Source: an uncultured Eggerthellaceae bacterium (lineage in GTDB: Bacteria; Actinomycetota; Coriobacteriia; Coriobacteriales; Eggerthellaceae). Taken from it: DNA of 12,505 nucleotides. The stretch covers positions 1 through 12,505 of the forward strand of contig CAJUFC010000088.1 of the NCBI GenBank assembly GCA_910585565.1, written 5' to 3'. Both the position numbers and the translations under genes were made by a program. The notes beneath the pieces were generated by a model. The model saw nothing but the letters and a program-made list of their open reading frames with translations. It had not been told where the DNA came from and did no database searches. Below, piece by piece: positions 1-6,931 of the stretch. Within the stretch, counting starts at the first letter, position 1. Each line of letters begins with the position of its first letter.

Positions 1-2
1 CA

Positions 3-482
3 GCTGCCACGGGGGCTGACATGCTGACGATGCACACGACGGGCGGCCAGGCCATGATGGAGGCCGCCGAGCGCGGGGCGCGCGCAGGCGCCGCCGAGGC
101 GGGGGCTGCGTCTCCGGCAACGCTCGGCATCACCGTGCTCACCTCGATGAACCAGGACACGCTGCACGAGGTCAGCATCGAGCGCCCTGTCGAGGAGCAG
201 GTGCTCTCGATGGCGTCGCTCGCGGCGCGTTCGGGCATATCGGGCGTTGTCGCCTCGCCGCGCGAGGCAGCCATGCTGCGCGAGTCTCTGGGCGAGCGCG
301 CCTACATCGTAACACCCGGCGTGCGCCCGGCCGGGTCAGCCGTGGGGGACCAAAGCCGCGTTGCCACCCCCAAAGACGCCTTCGACTGGGGGGCGTCCCA
401 CATCGTCGTCGGCCGTCCCATCACCGATGCCCCTGACCCCGTCGAGGCGTTCCGCACGATCGCGGCGTCGCTGGGGGACTGA
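3..482 (+). CDS. pyrF: Orotidine 5'-phosphate decarboxylase, 3' part
   Basis: C-terminal 159 residues of OMP decarboxylase, which converts OMP to UMP in the last step of cytosolic de novo pyrimidine synthesis. The reading frame is open from base 3, so the start and the catalytic lysine region lie before the window. Visible family landmarks are GADMLTMHTTGG near the window start, ITVLTSMNQ, the VVASPREA strand-helix, the phosphate-binding stretch VTPGVRPAGSAVGDQSR and the late loop VVGRPITDAPDP. The order and spacing fit the subfamily whose enzymes are about 230-300 residues long. The stop lies 3 bases before the gmk start, so the two are almost certainly cotranscribed, linking UMP and GDP synthesis. 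Nothing in the visible part looks damaged. Confidence 0.95.
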   Translation, partial: AATGADMLTMHTTGGQAMMEAAERGARAGAAEAGAASPATLGITVLTSMNQDTLHEVSIERPVEEQVLSMASLAARSGISGVVASPREAAMLRESLGERAYIVTPGVRPAGSAVGDQSRVATPKDAFDWGASHIVVGRPITDAPDPVEAFRTIAASLGD

Positions 483-485
483 CCC

Positions 486-1055
486 GTGGCACGTGGCAAC
501 CTCTTTGTGATATCAGGCCCGTCTGGCGTCGGGAAGGGCACCGTGATCGCGCGCATCTTAGGGGAGCGCGACCACATCTGGAAGTCGGTCTCTGCGACGA
601 CGCGGGCGCCGCGCGCGGGCGAGACGGACGGCGTGGACTACTTCTTCCTCGACCGCGACGAGTTCGCATCACTCGTGCACGAGGACGGCTTCCTCGAATG
701 GGCGGAGTATTCCGGCAACCTCTACGGCACGCCGAAGTCATCGGTGCGCGAGCACCTTGACGCTGGCGACGACGTCATCCTCGAGATCGAGGTGCAGGGC
801 GCCGAAGCGGTGCGGCATGCGATGCCAGAGGCGATCCTCGCGTTCATCGAGCCGCCTTCCATGGAGGAGCTCGAGCGCAGGCTGCGCTTGCGGGCATCCG
901 AGGACGAGGCTGCCGTCTGCTCCAGAATGCGCGCCGCCGAGATGGAGATGTCGCGCAAAATGGAGTATGATAAGCAATTCGTGAACGATGACATAGACAA
1001 GACGGTCGCTGAGATATCGGACTTCATCGAGTGCGCTCGGCGGCACGTCAGCTAA
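486..1055 (+). CDS. gmk: Guanylate kinase
   Basis: Guanylate kinase, 189 residues, phosphorylates GMP to GDP with ATP in the cytosol; family members are usually about 190-210 residues. The P-loop GPSGVGKGT is at residues 11-19. The GMP-binding region contains SATTRAPRAGE (36-46) and GVDYFF (49-54), followed by GFLEWAEYSGNLYGTP. The lid and C-terminal part carries the conserved arginine-rich RLRLRA segment and EYDKQFVNDD. The start is a GTG at 486; a GGGGGA purine run at 473-478, inside the end of pyrF, serves as ribosome binding site. The stop codon overlaps the rpoZ Shine-Dalgarno. The gmk-rpoZ pairing is conserved in many bacteria and places GTP supply beside an RNA polymerase subunit. Confidence 0.97.
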   Translation: MARGNLFVISGPSGVGKGTVIARILGERDHIWKSVSATTRAPRAGETDGVDYFFLDRDEFASLVHEDGFLEWAEYSGNLYGTPKSSVREHLDAGDDVILEIEVQGAEAVRHAMPEAILAFIEPPSMEELERRLRLRASEDEAAVCSRMRAAEMEMSRKMEYDKQFVNDDIDKTVAEISDFIECARRHVS

Positions 1056-1060
1056 GGGAG
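1054..1060 (+). promoter_or_regulatory. rpoZ ribosome binding site
   Basis: AAGGGAG, three bases before ATG 1064 and overlapping the gmk stop codon. It favours ATG 1064 as the rpoZ start over the in-frame GTG at 1031, which lies inside gmk and has no such site. The overlap suggests translational coupling of gmk and rpoZ. Confidence 0.7.
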
Positions 1061-1063
1061 ACC

Positions 1064-1324
1064 ATGAGCATCATCAAGCCTGACATTGACGTTCTTCTGA
1101 ACGACTGCGAGAACGACCGATTCCTGCTGTGCACCGTCGCCTCCAAGCGGGCCCATGACATCAACGACATGATGTGCGGTCAGCGCGACCGCGCCATCCA
1201 GCTGGAGACGGCGCTCGAGATTGCAACCGCTGCGAACGTGAAGCCGCTCTCGATGGCATTCAACGAGGTCGCTCGCGGCGACATCTCGTTTGACGCGGCG
1301 TCCATCGATCTGGACAAGGAGTAG
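1064..1324 (+). CDS. rpoZ: DNA-directed RNA polymerase omega subunit
   Basis: Omega subunit of RNA polymerase, 86 residues, which helps fold and hold beta' during core assembly. The family signature is visible as FLLCTVASKRAHDIND, equivalent to the usual ALV-AAKRARQIN helix, followed after a short insert by KPLSMAFNEVARGDISF, equivalent to KPLSIALEEI..G. The start at ATG 1064 gives MSIIKPDIDVLL, with a good ribosome binding site three bases upstream. Cysteines in the LLC position and the segment GQRDRAIQLETALEIA differ from the common actinobacterial form but resemble what I recall of Coriobacteriia omega subunits. It lies 8 bases after gmk. Family assignment is firm despite the small size. 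Confidence 0.92.
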   Translation: MSIIKPDIDVLLNDCENDRFLLCTVASKRAHDINDMMCGQRDRAIQLETALEIATAANVKPLSMAFNEVARGDISFDAASIDLDKE

Positions 1325-1356
1325 CGCGCGGCAGCCCCGAGGCGCCGTCTGCGTTC

Positions 1357-2556
1357 TTGCTGGCCTCAAGCATGGAGGAAACGAAGCGAGTCATCCTCGT
1401 CCACTATCACGAGATCGGCCTCAAGGGCCACAATAGGTCTGCTTTCGAAAAGCGTCTCCAGCGGAACCTGGAGGCGCTTTTGCATGCGTATCCCGTGCAT
1501 GAGATGCGGCGCATCTCCGGGCGCATCCTGATCGAGCTTGCCGATGGCATCGGGGCCGAAGAGGCCTTCGCGTGCGCTCGGTTCGTCGCCCGCGTGCCGG
1601 GTGTTGCGCGCGTGTCGACCGGCTACAAGGTCGAGCGCGAGCTGGACGTCATGTACGAGGCAGCCGAGCGCGCCTTGCTGGATGCCGGCGCGTTCGAGAC
1701 GTTCAAGGTGCAGGCACGACGCGCCCACACTGACTTCGAGACGAACTCGATGGAGATGAACCAGCTCGTCGGCGCCTATCTGTGCGAGCATTTCCCTGAC
1801 AAGAAAGTGCGGATGAAAGACCCTGACGTGCAGGTGTGCGTCGAGGTCATCCAGGATGCGTCCTACATCTACGCCTTCAGCCTGCGCGGCGTCGGGGGGC
1901 TGCCGGTGGGCGTATCGGGCAGGCTGTGCTGCCTCTTGTCGAGCGGCATCGATTCGCCGGTCGCGCTTTGGCAGATGGCGCGGCGCGGGGCCATCTGCAT
2001 CGGGGTGCACTTCTCGGGCAGGCCGGAGACCTCGGATGCCTCTGAGTTTCTGGTCTCCGACATCGCAGACGTCTTGCACGAGACGGGCTGCATCGCGAAG
2101 GTATACACCGTGCCGCTGGGCACCTATCAGCGCGAGATATCGCTGTATGCACCGCCCAAGCTGCGCGTCATCCTGTATCGCAGGCTCATGATGAAGGTGT
2201 CTGCGGCCATCGCTCGTCACGAGCGCGCAGGCGCTCTCGTGACAGGGGAGAGCCTGGGGCAGGTGGCGTCGCAGACGCTCGAGAACATCGTCTGCACCGA
2301 TGCTTCGGTGGACATGCCGATCCTGCGTCCGCTCATCGGGACGGACAAGCAGCGCATCATCGAGCTTTCCCAAGAGCTGGGAACCTACGACATCTCCACC
2401 CAAGACGCACCGGACTGCTGCACGCTGTTCATGCCGCGCTCCCCGGAGACGCACGGGCGCCTCGACGAGGTCGTCGAGGCGGAGTCGCGCTTTCCCATCG
2501 ACCAGTGGGTGAGCGAGCTCGTGGCTGCCGCAGAGGTGCGGACCTTCGGGAAGTAA
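1357..2556 (+). CDS. thiI: tRNA 4-thiouridine synthase ThiI
   Basis: ThiI, 399 residues from TTG 1357 or 394 from ATG 1372; neither has a strong ribosome binding site, and the homologous part begins right after the ATG (RVILVHYHEIGLKG). It adenylates U8 of tRNA and transfers sulfur to give 4-thiouridine, and can supply sulfur for thiamine thiazole. Domains in order are an N-terminal ferredoxin-like part, a THUMP domain (about 65-180) and the PP-loop adenylating domain (about 185-390). The PP-loop reads SSGIDSP at 195-201, where the family consensus is SGGxDSP. The TGESLGQVASQTLENI stretch (296-311) and DCC at 353-355 (position of the active-site cysteine) are intact. There is no C-terminal rhodanese domain, as in most short ThiI proteins. 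It follows rpoZ after 32 bases with no visible terminator, so it may share that transcript. Confidence 0.95.
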   Translation: MLASSMEETKRVILVHYHEIGLKGHNRSAFEKRLQRNLEALLHAYPVHEMRRISGRILIELADGIGAEEAFACARFVARVPGVARVSTGYKVERELDVMYEAAERALLDAGAFETFKVQARRAHTDFETNSMEMNQLVGAYLCEHFPDKKVRMKDPDVQVCVEVIQDASYIYAFSLRGVGGLPVGVSGRLCCLLSSGIDSPVALWQMARRGAICIGVHFSGRPETSDASEFLVSDIADVLHETGCIAKVYTVPLGTYQREISLYAPPKLRVILYRRLMMKVSAAIARHERAGALVTGESLGQVASQTLENIVCTDASVDMPILRPLIGTDKQRIIELSQELGTYDISTQDAPDCCTLFMPRSPETHGRLDEVVEAESRFPIDQWVSELVAAAEVRTFGK

Positions 2557-2670
2557 CCGCGTTTATGCTTGATGCGCCTGGCTTTATGGGTGCAAACGCT
2601 CTGTGGCTCTGGCCGACCTTTGTCGCACGGCAGCGGCTTGCTTCTTGTTGGAATCGTGTCATGTCGTTGT

Positions 2671-2690
2671 GAGAAATACGTCTCGTTTTT
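2671..2690 (+). terminator. Possible weak terminator after thiI
   Basis: GAGA (2671-2674), six-base loop, TCTC (2681-2684), then G and five Ts (2686-2690). The stem has only four Watson-Crick pairs, extendable by G-U wobbles. It lies 115 bases after the thiI stop. The position and T run fit termination of the pyrF-gmk-rpoZ-thiI transcript, but the stem is short. Confidence 0.3.
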
Positions 2691-2704
2691 GAGCAATTCT
2701 GTTT

Positions 2705-2720
2705 GAAACGCGTTCGTTTC
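2705..2720 (+). repeat. Small perfect hairpin
   Basis: GAAACG (2705-2710), loop CGTT, CGTTTC (2715-2720): a six-base-pair perfect stem with a tetraloop, 15 bases after the T run of the possible thiI terminator. It has no T run of its own. It could be an operator or an RNA hairpin in a comEA leader; the sequence does not decide. Confidence 0.35.
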
Positions 2721-2783
2721 GCGTGCGCATCGCGACGCATTCTCGTTTGATTCGTGTTGGCGTTCTGACGGCATCCGCTTCGA

Positions 2784-2809
2784 AGGCGCTTTGATGCGCG
2801 CAAGCGCCT
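2784..2809 (+). repeat. Inverted repeat upstream of comEA
   Basis: AGGCGCTT (2784-2791) and AAGCGCCT (2802-2809) form a perfect 8-base-pair stem with a 10-base loop. No T run follows, so it is not a standard terminator. It ends 82 bases before the comEA start and could be an operator or a leader hairpin controlling the comEA-comEC transcript. Function is inferred only from position. Confidence 0.45.
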
Positions 2810-2879
2810 AGGCGTGCGTTCTGTCATAGAACTGCAAGACGGCGTCGCTACGCTCTTTCTCTGGTGAAGGACATCAGAG

Positions 2880-2885
2880 AGGAGG
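2880..2885 (+). promoter_or_regulatory. comEA ribosome binding site
   Basis: AGGAGG, six bases before GTG 2892, the best Shine-Dalgarno in the window. It fixes the GTG start of comEA, which begins MSFQDYAESR. Confidence 0.85.
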
Positions 2886-2891
2886 AGCATC

Positions 2892-3578
2892 GTGTCGTTT
2901 CAGGATTATGCGGAGTCGCGGGCATCTCGGCTTCATCTGGGTGCGGTGAGTCCCAAGCTGCTCGTCGGCGCTGTCGTCATCGCAGTCGTAGTCCTGGCGT
3001 GTGTGGCGTTTGCGCTGCTGAGGCCTGGTGCGGATGCGAGCGGCTTTGCGATAGAGAAGGCCTCTGCGTCATCGAGTGCAAGCGCGTCTTCGACAAGCGC
3101 TGACGCACCTGATGCGCCCTTGACGGAGATATGCGTGCATGTCGGCGGCTGCGTGGGCGCGCCGGGTGTGTACTACCTCGCGGAGGGAGACCGCGTCGCG
3201 GACGCGATAGCGCAGGCTGGCGGCATGACGGCAGAGGCGGCGCCTGACGCGCTCAACCTCGCACGCGTGCTGACCGACGGCGAGCAGGTCATCGTCGCGA
3301 GTGCCGCCGATGTCGCGGAGGCAGCAGCGGGTGCGGCGCCCGCTTCGGCTCCCGACCCAGCCAGCACGGCTGCGGCGCACGCTGGCGGCGCGGTCAACAT
3401 TAACACCGCTTCCTCGCAAGAGCTTCAGACCATTAGCGGTATCGGGGAGGCGAAGGCCAAGAAGATCATCGACTATCGCGAAAAGAACGGCCCGTTCAAG
3501 ACGGTTGATGACCTGACGAACGTGAGCGGCATCGGGGAGAAGACCCTGGAAGGGCTGCGCGACCAGATATGCGTGTGA
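2892..3578 (+). CDS. comEA: ComEA-type DNA receptor, SLBB plus helix-hairpin-helix
   Basis: Membrane-anchored DNA-binding protein, 228 residues, that in competent bacteria captures double-stranded DNA outside the membrane and passes it to ComEC. Residues 1-21 are a short cytoplasmic tail, about 22-43 form one transmembrane helix (LLVGAVVIAVVVLACVAFAL), and 55-75 are a Ser/Ala linker. An SLBB domain follows at about 78-137 (ICVHVGGCVGAPGVYYL, RVADAIAQAGG). A second Ala/Pro-rich linker (139-166) leads to a tandem helix-hairpin-helix DNA-binding domain at 167-228 (VNINTASSQELQTISGIG, then FKTVDDLTNVSGIG). The start is GTG 2892 with an AGGAGG site. The end overlaps comEC by 10 bases, implying coupled translation. 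Neither domain shows truncation; transformability of the organism is not shown by this alone. Confidence 0.95.
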   Translation: MSFQDYAESRASRLHLGAVSPKLLVGAVVIAVVVLACVAFALLRPGADASGFAIEKASASSSASASSTSADAPDAPLTEICVHVGGCVGAPGVYYLAEGDRVADAIAQAGGMTAEAAPDALNLARVLTDGEQVIVASAADVAEAAAGAAPASAPDPASTAAAHAGGAVNINTASSQELQTISGIGEAKAKKIIDYREKNGPFKTVDDLTNVSGIGEKTLEGLRDQICV

Positions 3579-5890
3579 GCGAGACACGTGCGCGTCCGTT
3601 GCGCCCAGGGATGCCCATCCTCGTGCCTTCGGCGCTGGCGATGTGGGCGGCAGCGGCTGCCTCCTATCTCGGTTTGGCGGAGGCGCCGCTTGCGCTCATG
3701 CGCGCCTGGTGCATCGCAGGCTGCGTTGGGGCGATCGCAGGCATTGCTGCCATGCTTTGCCGGCGCGTGCGCAAGCCCTGTCTGGTCGCATGCTTCTGCT
3801 GCCTCGGCCTTGCCGTTGGCAGCGCAGGGGCGCATGGCTTTGCCGCCACCGCCGACAGCCTTCCGCCAGGCAGGCATTCGTGGGAACTCACGCTGCTCTC
3901 AGACCCTAAGCGCTCTCAGTTCGGCGCGACCGCCGATGCTCTCGCCGAGTCTCGCGAGCTTGGCAGCTTTCGCGTCAGGGCGTACTTTGACGAAGACGTG
4001 GGGCTGCTCCGCGGCGCGCGCCTATCGGCCACGTCTGCCCTCAAGGCCCTCAAAGAGAGCGAGCGAGAATACTGCTACGGCTCCGGCATCGTCGGCACGA
4101 TTTCCGTAAGCGAGTTTGCCCCTCTCGATGCGGCGCTGCCGCTTGGCTTCGTCCTGGGCTTGCGGGAGCGCGCGATCGTGCTCATGGGTGCCTATGGGGG
4201 CGAGAGCGCCGGGGTCATGCAGGCCCTCGTGTGCGGCTATCGCAACACGATTCAGGACAGCGGCGAATACGAGCTGTTCAAGAGGTGCGGGCTCGCGCAT
4301 ATCGTGGCGGTGTCAGGGGCGCACCTCGCCATCGTGACGCTGGCGCTCGGCTGGGCGCTCGCCCGAGCGCGCCTGCCGCGCTGGCTCTGCTTCGGGGCGA
4401 GCGTCGCGTTCGTACTGGCCTACCTCGCGTTCGCCGGCATGCCCATCTCGGCCATCAGAGCGGCGATCATGGTGGTGCTGTCGCTGTCGGCTGGCATCGC
4501 CAAGAGGCGCAGCGCCTCGCTGAACGCGATTGCTCTGTGCGTCATGGCCTTCCTGGCTGCGGACCCGGTATCTGCCGTGTCGGTCTCGCTCTTTCTGTCC
4601 GCTGCCTCTACGCTCGGCATCGTGCTGTTCGCGTCGCTGGCGTCCTCGTGGCTCTCGGGACTGCCGCGCCGGCTGCATGTGCTGGTCGCCGAGCCGCTCG
4701 CGCTGACGTTTTCAGCCAACTTGGCGACGATGCCCTTCTCGGTTGCCCTCTTCAAGCAGCTGCCGCTAGTCGCGCCGGTGGCGAACGTCATTGCAACGCC
4801 GCTCTTTACCATCGGCTGCGTGGGCGGCCTGATGGCGGCGCTGCTATCGTGCGCCATCGAGCCGATAGCCCCTGTCGCGATTGCCGCAGGCGCTGGACTG
4901 TCGTATCCGCTGCGGGCAGCGGCCGCAGCCATGGCACACGTCCCGTTCGGCTGCATCGCGCTGGACGCTTCCCCCGTGCCCATGATCGCCCTCTCAGGGG
5001 CCCTGGTGCTCGCGCTCTGGACGTCCTGGCCGGCGCTCAAGCTGCGCCACCTGGCGGCAGCGACCGGCGTGGCTTGCGTGGCGGTCTTCGCGGCCATCGC
5101 GCTGTCGAACGTCTCGCGGGGCACCGAGCTGGTCATGCTGGACGTCGGCCAGGGGGATGCGCTGCTGTTGCGCAGCGGCGGCGCTGCGGTGCTCGTAGAC
5201 ACGGGCAACCGCGATGCCGCGCTGCGCGAGGAGCTTGCGAAGCAGGGCGTCTTCCGCCTCGATGCGGTGGTGGTGACGCACCCTGACGACGACCACTGCG
5301 CCTCCTTGTCGTCGCTGTTCGGGTACGTGCAGGTCGAGCGCGTCTTGTGCGCCGCCGACCTCTTGGCTTGCCCGTGCGAGAAGTGCGAACGGCTGGCGCA
5401 GACGGCGCGTGGCGGCGTGGGGGACGGCAACGTCGCAGGGCTCGTTCCCGGCGACACACTTGCCGTCGGCGCCCTGACGATGGAGGTCATCTGGCCGCAT
5501 GCCTTCTCGGATGCGGGCGGCAACGCCGACAGCCTCTGCTTCATGGTGTCGGTAGACCTCGATACCGACGGCCTCGCCGAATGGAAGGCGCTGCTCACGG
5601 GCGACGCGGAGCGCGACGAGCTGCAAGCGATGGCCAAGCGCGGGGCTCTCGGCGACATCGACGTCTTGAAGGTGGGGCACCATGGGTCGAAGGCGGCCCT
5701 CGACGCCGAGGTGGCGTCCCTGTTGCGTCCTGAGGTCGCGCTCGTCAGCGTCGGCGCGAACAACCGCTATGGCCATCCGTCAGACGAGGCTCTGGGCTGC
5801 CTCGAGGAGGTCGGTGCCGAGGTGCTGCGGACCGACGAGCGCGGCACGGTCGCCCTTTCTTTCGCGAACGATGGGTTACGGGTACAATGA
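3569..5890 (+). CDS. comEC: ComEC/Rec2 DNA uptake channel
   Basis: Polytopic membrane protein, 773 residues, the presumed channel that brings single-stranded DNA into the cytoplasm. The N-terminal part has membrane helices and a DUF4131-like soluble region (about 20-200). The Competence domain carries GLAHIVAVSGAHLAIV at 241-256, matching the family's GLxHLLAISGLH motif, followed by many membrane helices to about 515. The C-terminal metallo-beta-lactamase-like domain starts with LDVGQGDA (524-531). It has THPDDDH at 570-576 (H571, D573, D575, H576 as candidate metal ligands), LLTGDAE with D679, and GHHGS at 703-707, so the putative nuclease site looks intact. The chosen ATG overlaps comEA; GTG 3575 and ATG 3611 are alternatives. 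Length is normal, with no frameshift. The last codons overlap the holA promoter-like hexamer. Confidence 0.95.
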   Translation: MRVSETRARPLRPGMPILVPSALAMWAAAAASYLGLAEAPLALMRAWCIAGCVGAIAGIAAMLCRRVRKPCLVACFCCLGLAVGSAGAHGFAATADSLPPGRHSWELTLLSDPKRSQFGATADALAESRELGSFRVRAYFDEDVGLLRGARLSATSALKALKESEREYCYGSGIVGTISVSEFAPLDAALPLGFVLGLRERAIVLMGAYGGESAGVMQALVCGYRNTIQDSGEYELFKRCGLAHIVAVSGAHLAIVTLALGWALARARLPRWLCFGASVAFVLAYLAFAGMPISAIRAAIMVVLSLSAGIAKRRSASLNAIALCVMAFLAADPVSAVSVSLFLSAASTLGIVLFASLASSWLSGLPRRLHVLVAEPLALTFSANLATMPFSVALFKQLPLVAPVANVIATPLFTIGCVGGLMAALLSCAIEPIAPVAIAAGAGLSYPLRAAAAAMAHVPFGCIALDASPVPMIALSGALVLALWTSWPALKLRHLAAATGVACVAVFAAIALSNVSRGTELVMLDVGQGDALLLRSGGAAVLVDTGNRDAALREELAKQGVFRLDAVVVTHPDDDHCASLSSLFGYVQVERVLCAADLLACPCEKCERLAQTARGGVGDGNVAGLVPGDTLAVGALTMEVIWPHAFSDAGGNADSLCFMVSVDLDTDGLAEWKALLTGDAERDELQAMAKRGALGDIDVLKVGHHGSKAALDAEVASLLRPEVALVSVGANNRYGHPSDEALGCLEEVGAEVLRTDERGTVALSFANDGLRVQ
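5883..5888 (+). promoter_or_regulatory. Possible -10 element for leaderless holA
   Basis: TACAAT at 5883-5888 lies seven bases from the A of the holA ATG (5895), exactly where a -10 hexamer would place the transcription start on the start codon. No Shine-Dalgarno precedes this ATG. The -35 position is poor (TTTCGC at 5860-5865 with 17-base spacing). The hexamer is made by comEC's last codons, and chance or simple coupling to comEC remains possible. Confidence 0.35.
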
Positions 5891-5894
5891 CGCT

Positions 5895-6872
5895 ATGACG
5901 ACACGAAAAGACACAGCGCTTCTGCCCGCATACCTCGTTGACGGGGAAGACCACCTCAAGCGCGAGGCGGTGCTCAGGAGGCTCAAGGTGCGCCTGGAGA
6001 AGATGGGTGACCTCTCGTTCAACCACGACTCGTTCGAAGGCGCGTCTGCGACTGGCGAGGCGATCGTGACGGCATGCATGACGGTGCCGTTCGCCAGCGA
6101 GAAGCGTCTCGTTGTGGTGAACCTCGCCGAGAAGCTGCCTAAGAAGGCCCAGTCCGAGCTTGTCGACTACCTCAAGTCGCCGAGCGAGTCGACGGTGCTC
6201 GTTCTCATCACGGACAAGCTGGCCAAGAACACCGCGCTCTACAAGGCGATAGCGGCCTTGGGCAAGAGCGCCGTCATCGACTGCGCGCCTCCCAAGAAGA
6301 AAGACCTCGCCAACCAGGTGCGGGCCATGGGTCCCACGCATGGGCTCACCCTGACGCCGGGTGCAGCCGCGGCCTTGGTCGAGCTCGTCGGCGAGGACAC
6401 GATGCGCATCGATGCCGAGCTGAAGAAGCTCGCTCTCATGCAGCGCGCCTCTGACGTGGTGGAGGAGAGCGACGTACGCGAGGCGGTCGCGCGCGTGGCA
6501 GAGCCGCGCCCGTGGGAGTTCGTCGACGCGTTCTCCGCGCGTTCAATCAGCGAGTGCGTGCGCATGCTGCGCCTCATGCCCTCAGCGTCGCCCTATGCGC
6601 TCTTGCGGCAGTGCGTCAGCCGCATCCGCGAGCTCATGTGCGCCCAAGCGATGCTTGCGCGCGGCGGCAACGCCACGGCAGCGGTGGCAGACGCGCTCAA
6701 GATGCCAGACTGGAAGGTCAAGCGGCATGTCCAGTGGGCGCGCAGCTTCACGCCGGCCGAGCTCAGGCATGCGCTCGAGACGTCGCTCGAGACGGAGCGC
6801 AAAATGAAAGGCGGCTCCGTTCCCGAAGCCGCCTTCCTTGATTGGGTGGTGTCCACCCTCGCGCGAGGCTGA
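5895..6872 (+). CDS. holA: DNA polymerase III delta subunit
   Basis: Delta subunit of the clamp loader, 325 residues; it opens the beta sliding clamp during DNA replication. Family features include PAYLVDGEDHLKREAVL at 11-27 (degenerate AAA+ fold), VPFASEKRLVVV (64-75) in the clamp-contacting region, VGEDTMRIDAELKKLAL (165-181), and the C-terminal helical collar (about 205-325) with KVKRHVQWARSFTPAEL and an ETERKMKGG helix end. Length matches the usual 320-350. ATG 5895 was chosen because similarity begins directly after it; ATG 5871 would add eight residues overlapping comEC. It lies 4 bases after the comEC stop. No Shine-Dalgarno is visible, so translation is either coupled to comEC or leaderless from the TACAAT element. 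Confidence 0.94.
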   Translation: MTTRKDTALLPAYLVDGEDHLKREAVLRRLKVRLEKMGDLSFNHDSFEGASATGEAIVTACMTVPFASEKRLVVVNLAEKLPKKAQSELVDYLKSPSESTVLVLITDKLAKNTALYKAIAALGKSAVIDCAPPKKKDLANQVRAMGPTHGLTLTPGAAAALVELVGEDTMRIDAELKKLALMQRASDVVEESDVREAVARVAEPRPWEFVDAFSARSISECVRMLRLMPSASPYALLRQCVSRIRELMCAQAMLARGGNATAAVADALKMPDWKVKRHVQWARSFTPAELRHALETSLETERKMKGGSVPEAAFLDWVVSTLARG

Positions 6873-6886
6873 TCGCCCCGCCTTTA

Positions 6887-6918
6887 GTCGGCCACCCTCG
6901 CATGCGAGTGCGGCCGAC
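6887..6918 (-). terminator. Shared hairpin between convergent holA and rpsT
   Basis: GTCGGCC (6887-6893) and GGCCGAC (6912-6918) enclose an inner palindrome CTCGCATGCGAG (6897-6908). Read on the - strand the joint holds a G-U and a C-G pair and only one mismatch, giving a stem of about 13 pairs with a CATG loop; on the + strand two mismatches remain, so it favours the rpsT transcript. No T run follows on either strand, so it is either a non-canonical terminator or a 3'-end stabiliser. It fills most of the 59-base gap between the two stop codons. Confidence 0.5.
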
Positions 6919-6931
6919 GCGTCGCCGTGCC

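Larger units (their letters stand above)
2557..2891. other. Intergenic region, AT-richer, with small hairpins
   Basis: A 335-base gap between thiI and comEA without a credible gene. GC falls to about 40% in 2641-2700 against about 65% or more in flanking genes, as expected for a control region. It holds a weak terminator-like hairpin (2671-2690), a GAAACG-CGTT-CGTTTC hairpin (2705-2720) and an 8-base-pair inverted repeat (2784-2809), listed separately where useful. I searched for a -35/-10 pair ahead of comEA and found none convincing; CATAGAAC at 2825-2832 is the nearest -10-like string but lacks a matching -35. Confidence 0.6.

Noticed and set aside
2565..2672. 35-codon open frame just after thiI
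   Set aside because: No ribosome binding site, no recognisable feature, Trp/Cys-rich composition, in an AT-richer intergenic region; it looks like chance.
2429..2890. 153-codon - strand frame across the thiI-comEA gap
   Set aside because: Partly antisense to thiI, low-complexity Arg/Ser/Thr content, no ribosome binding site seen.
4420..5763. 447-codon open frame on the - strand inside comEC
   Set aside because: Antisense to a gene with clear conserved motifs. Its composition (Ser/Ala/Thr/Arg mixtures without domains) is what a high-GC shadow frame gives. The same applies to 8316-9557, 9580-10770 and 1366-2454 on the - strand.
5682..5894. Longer N-terminus for holA starting at 5682
   Set aside because: The extra residues are Arg/Ser-rich out-of-frame comEC sequence; the DNA polymerase delta fold begins just after ATG 5895.
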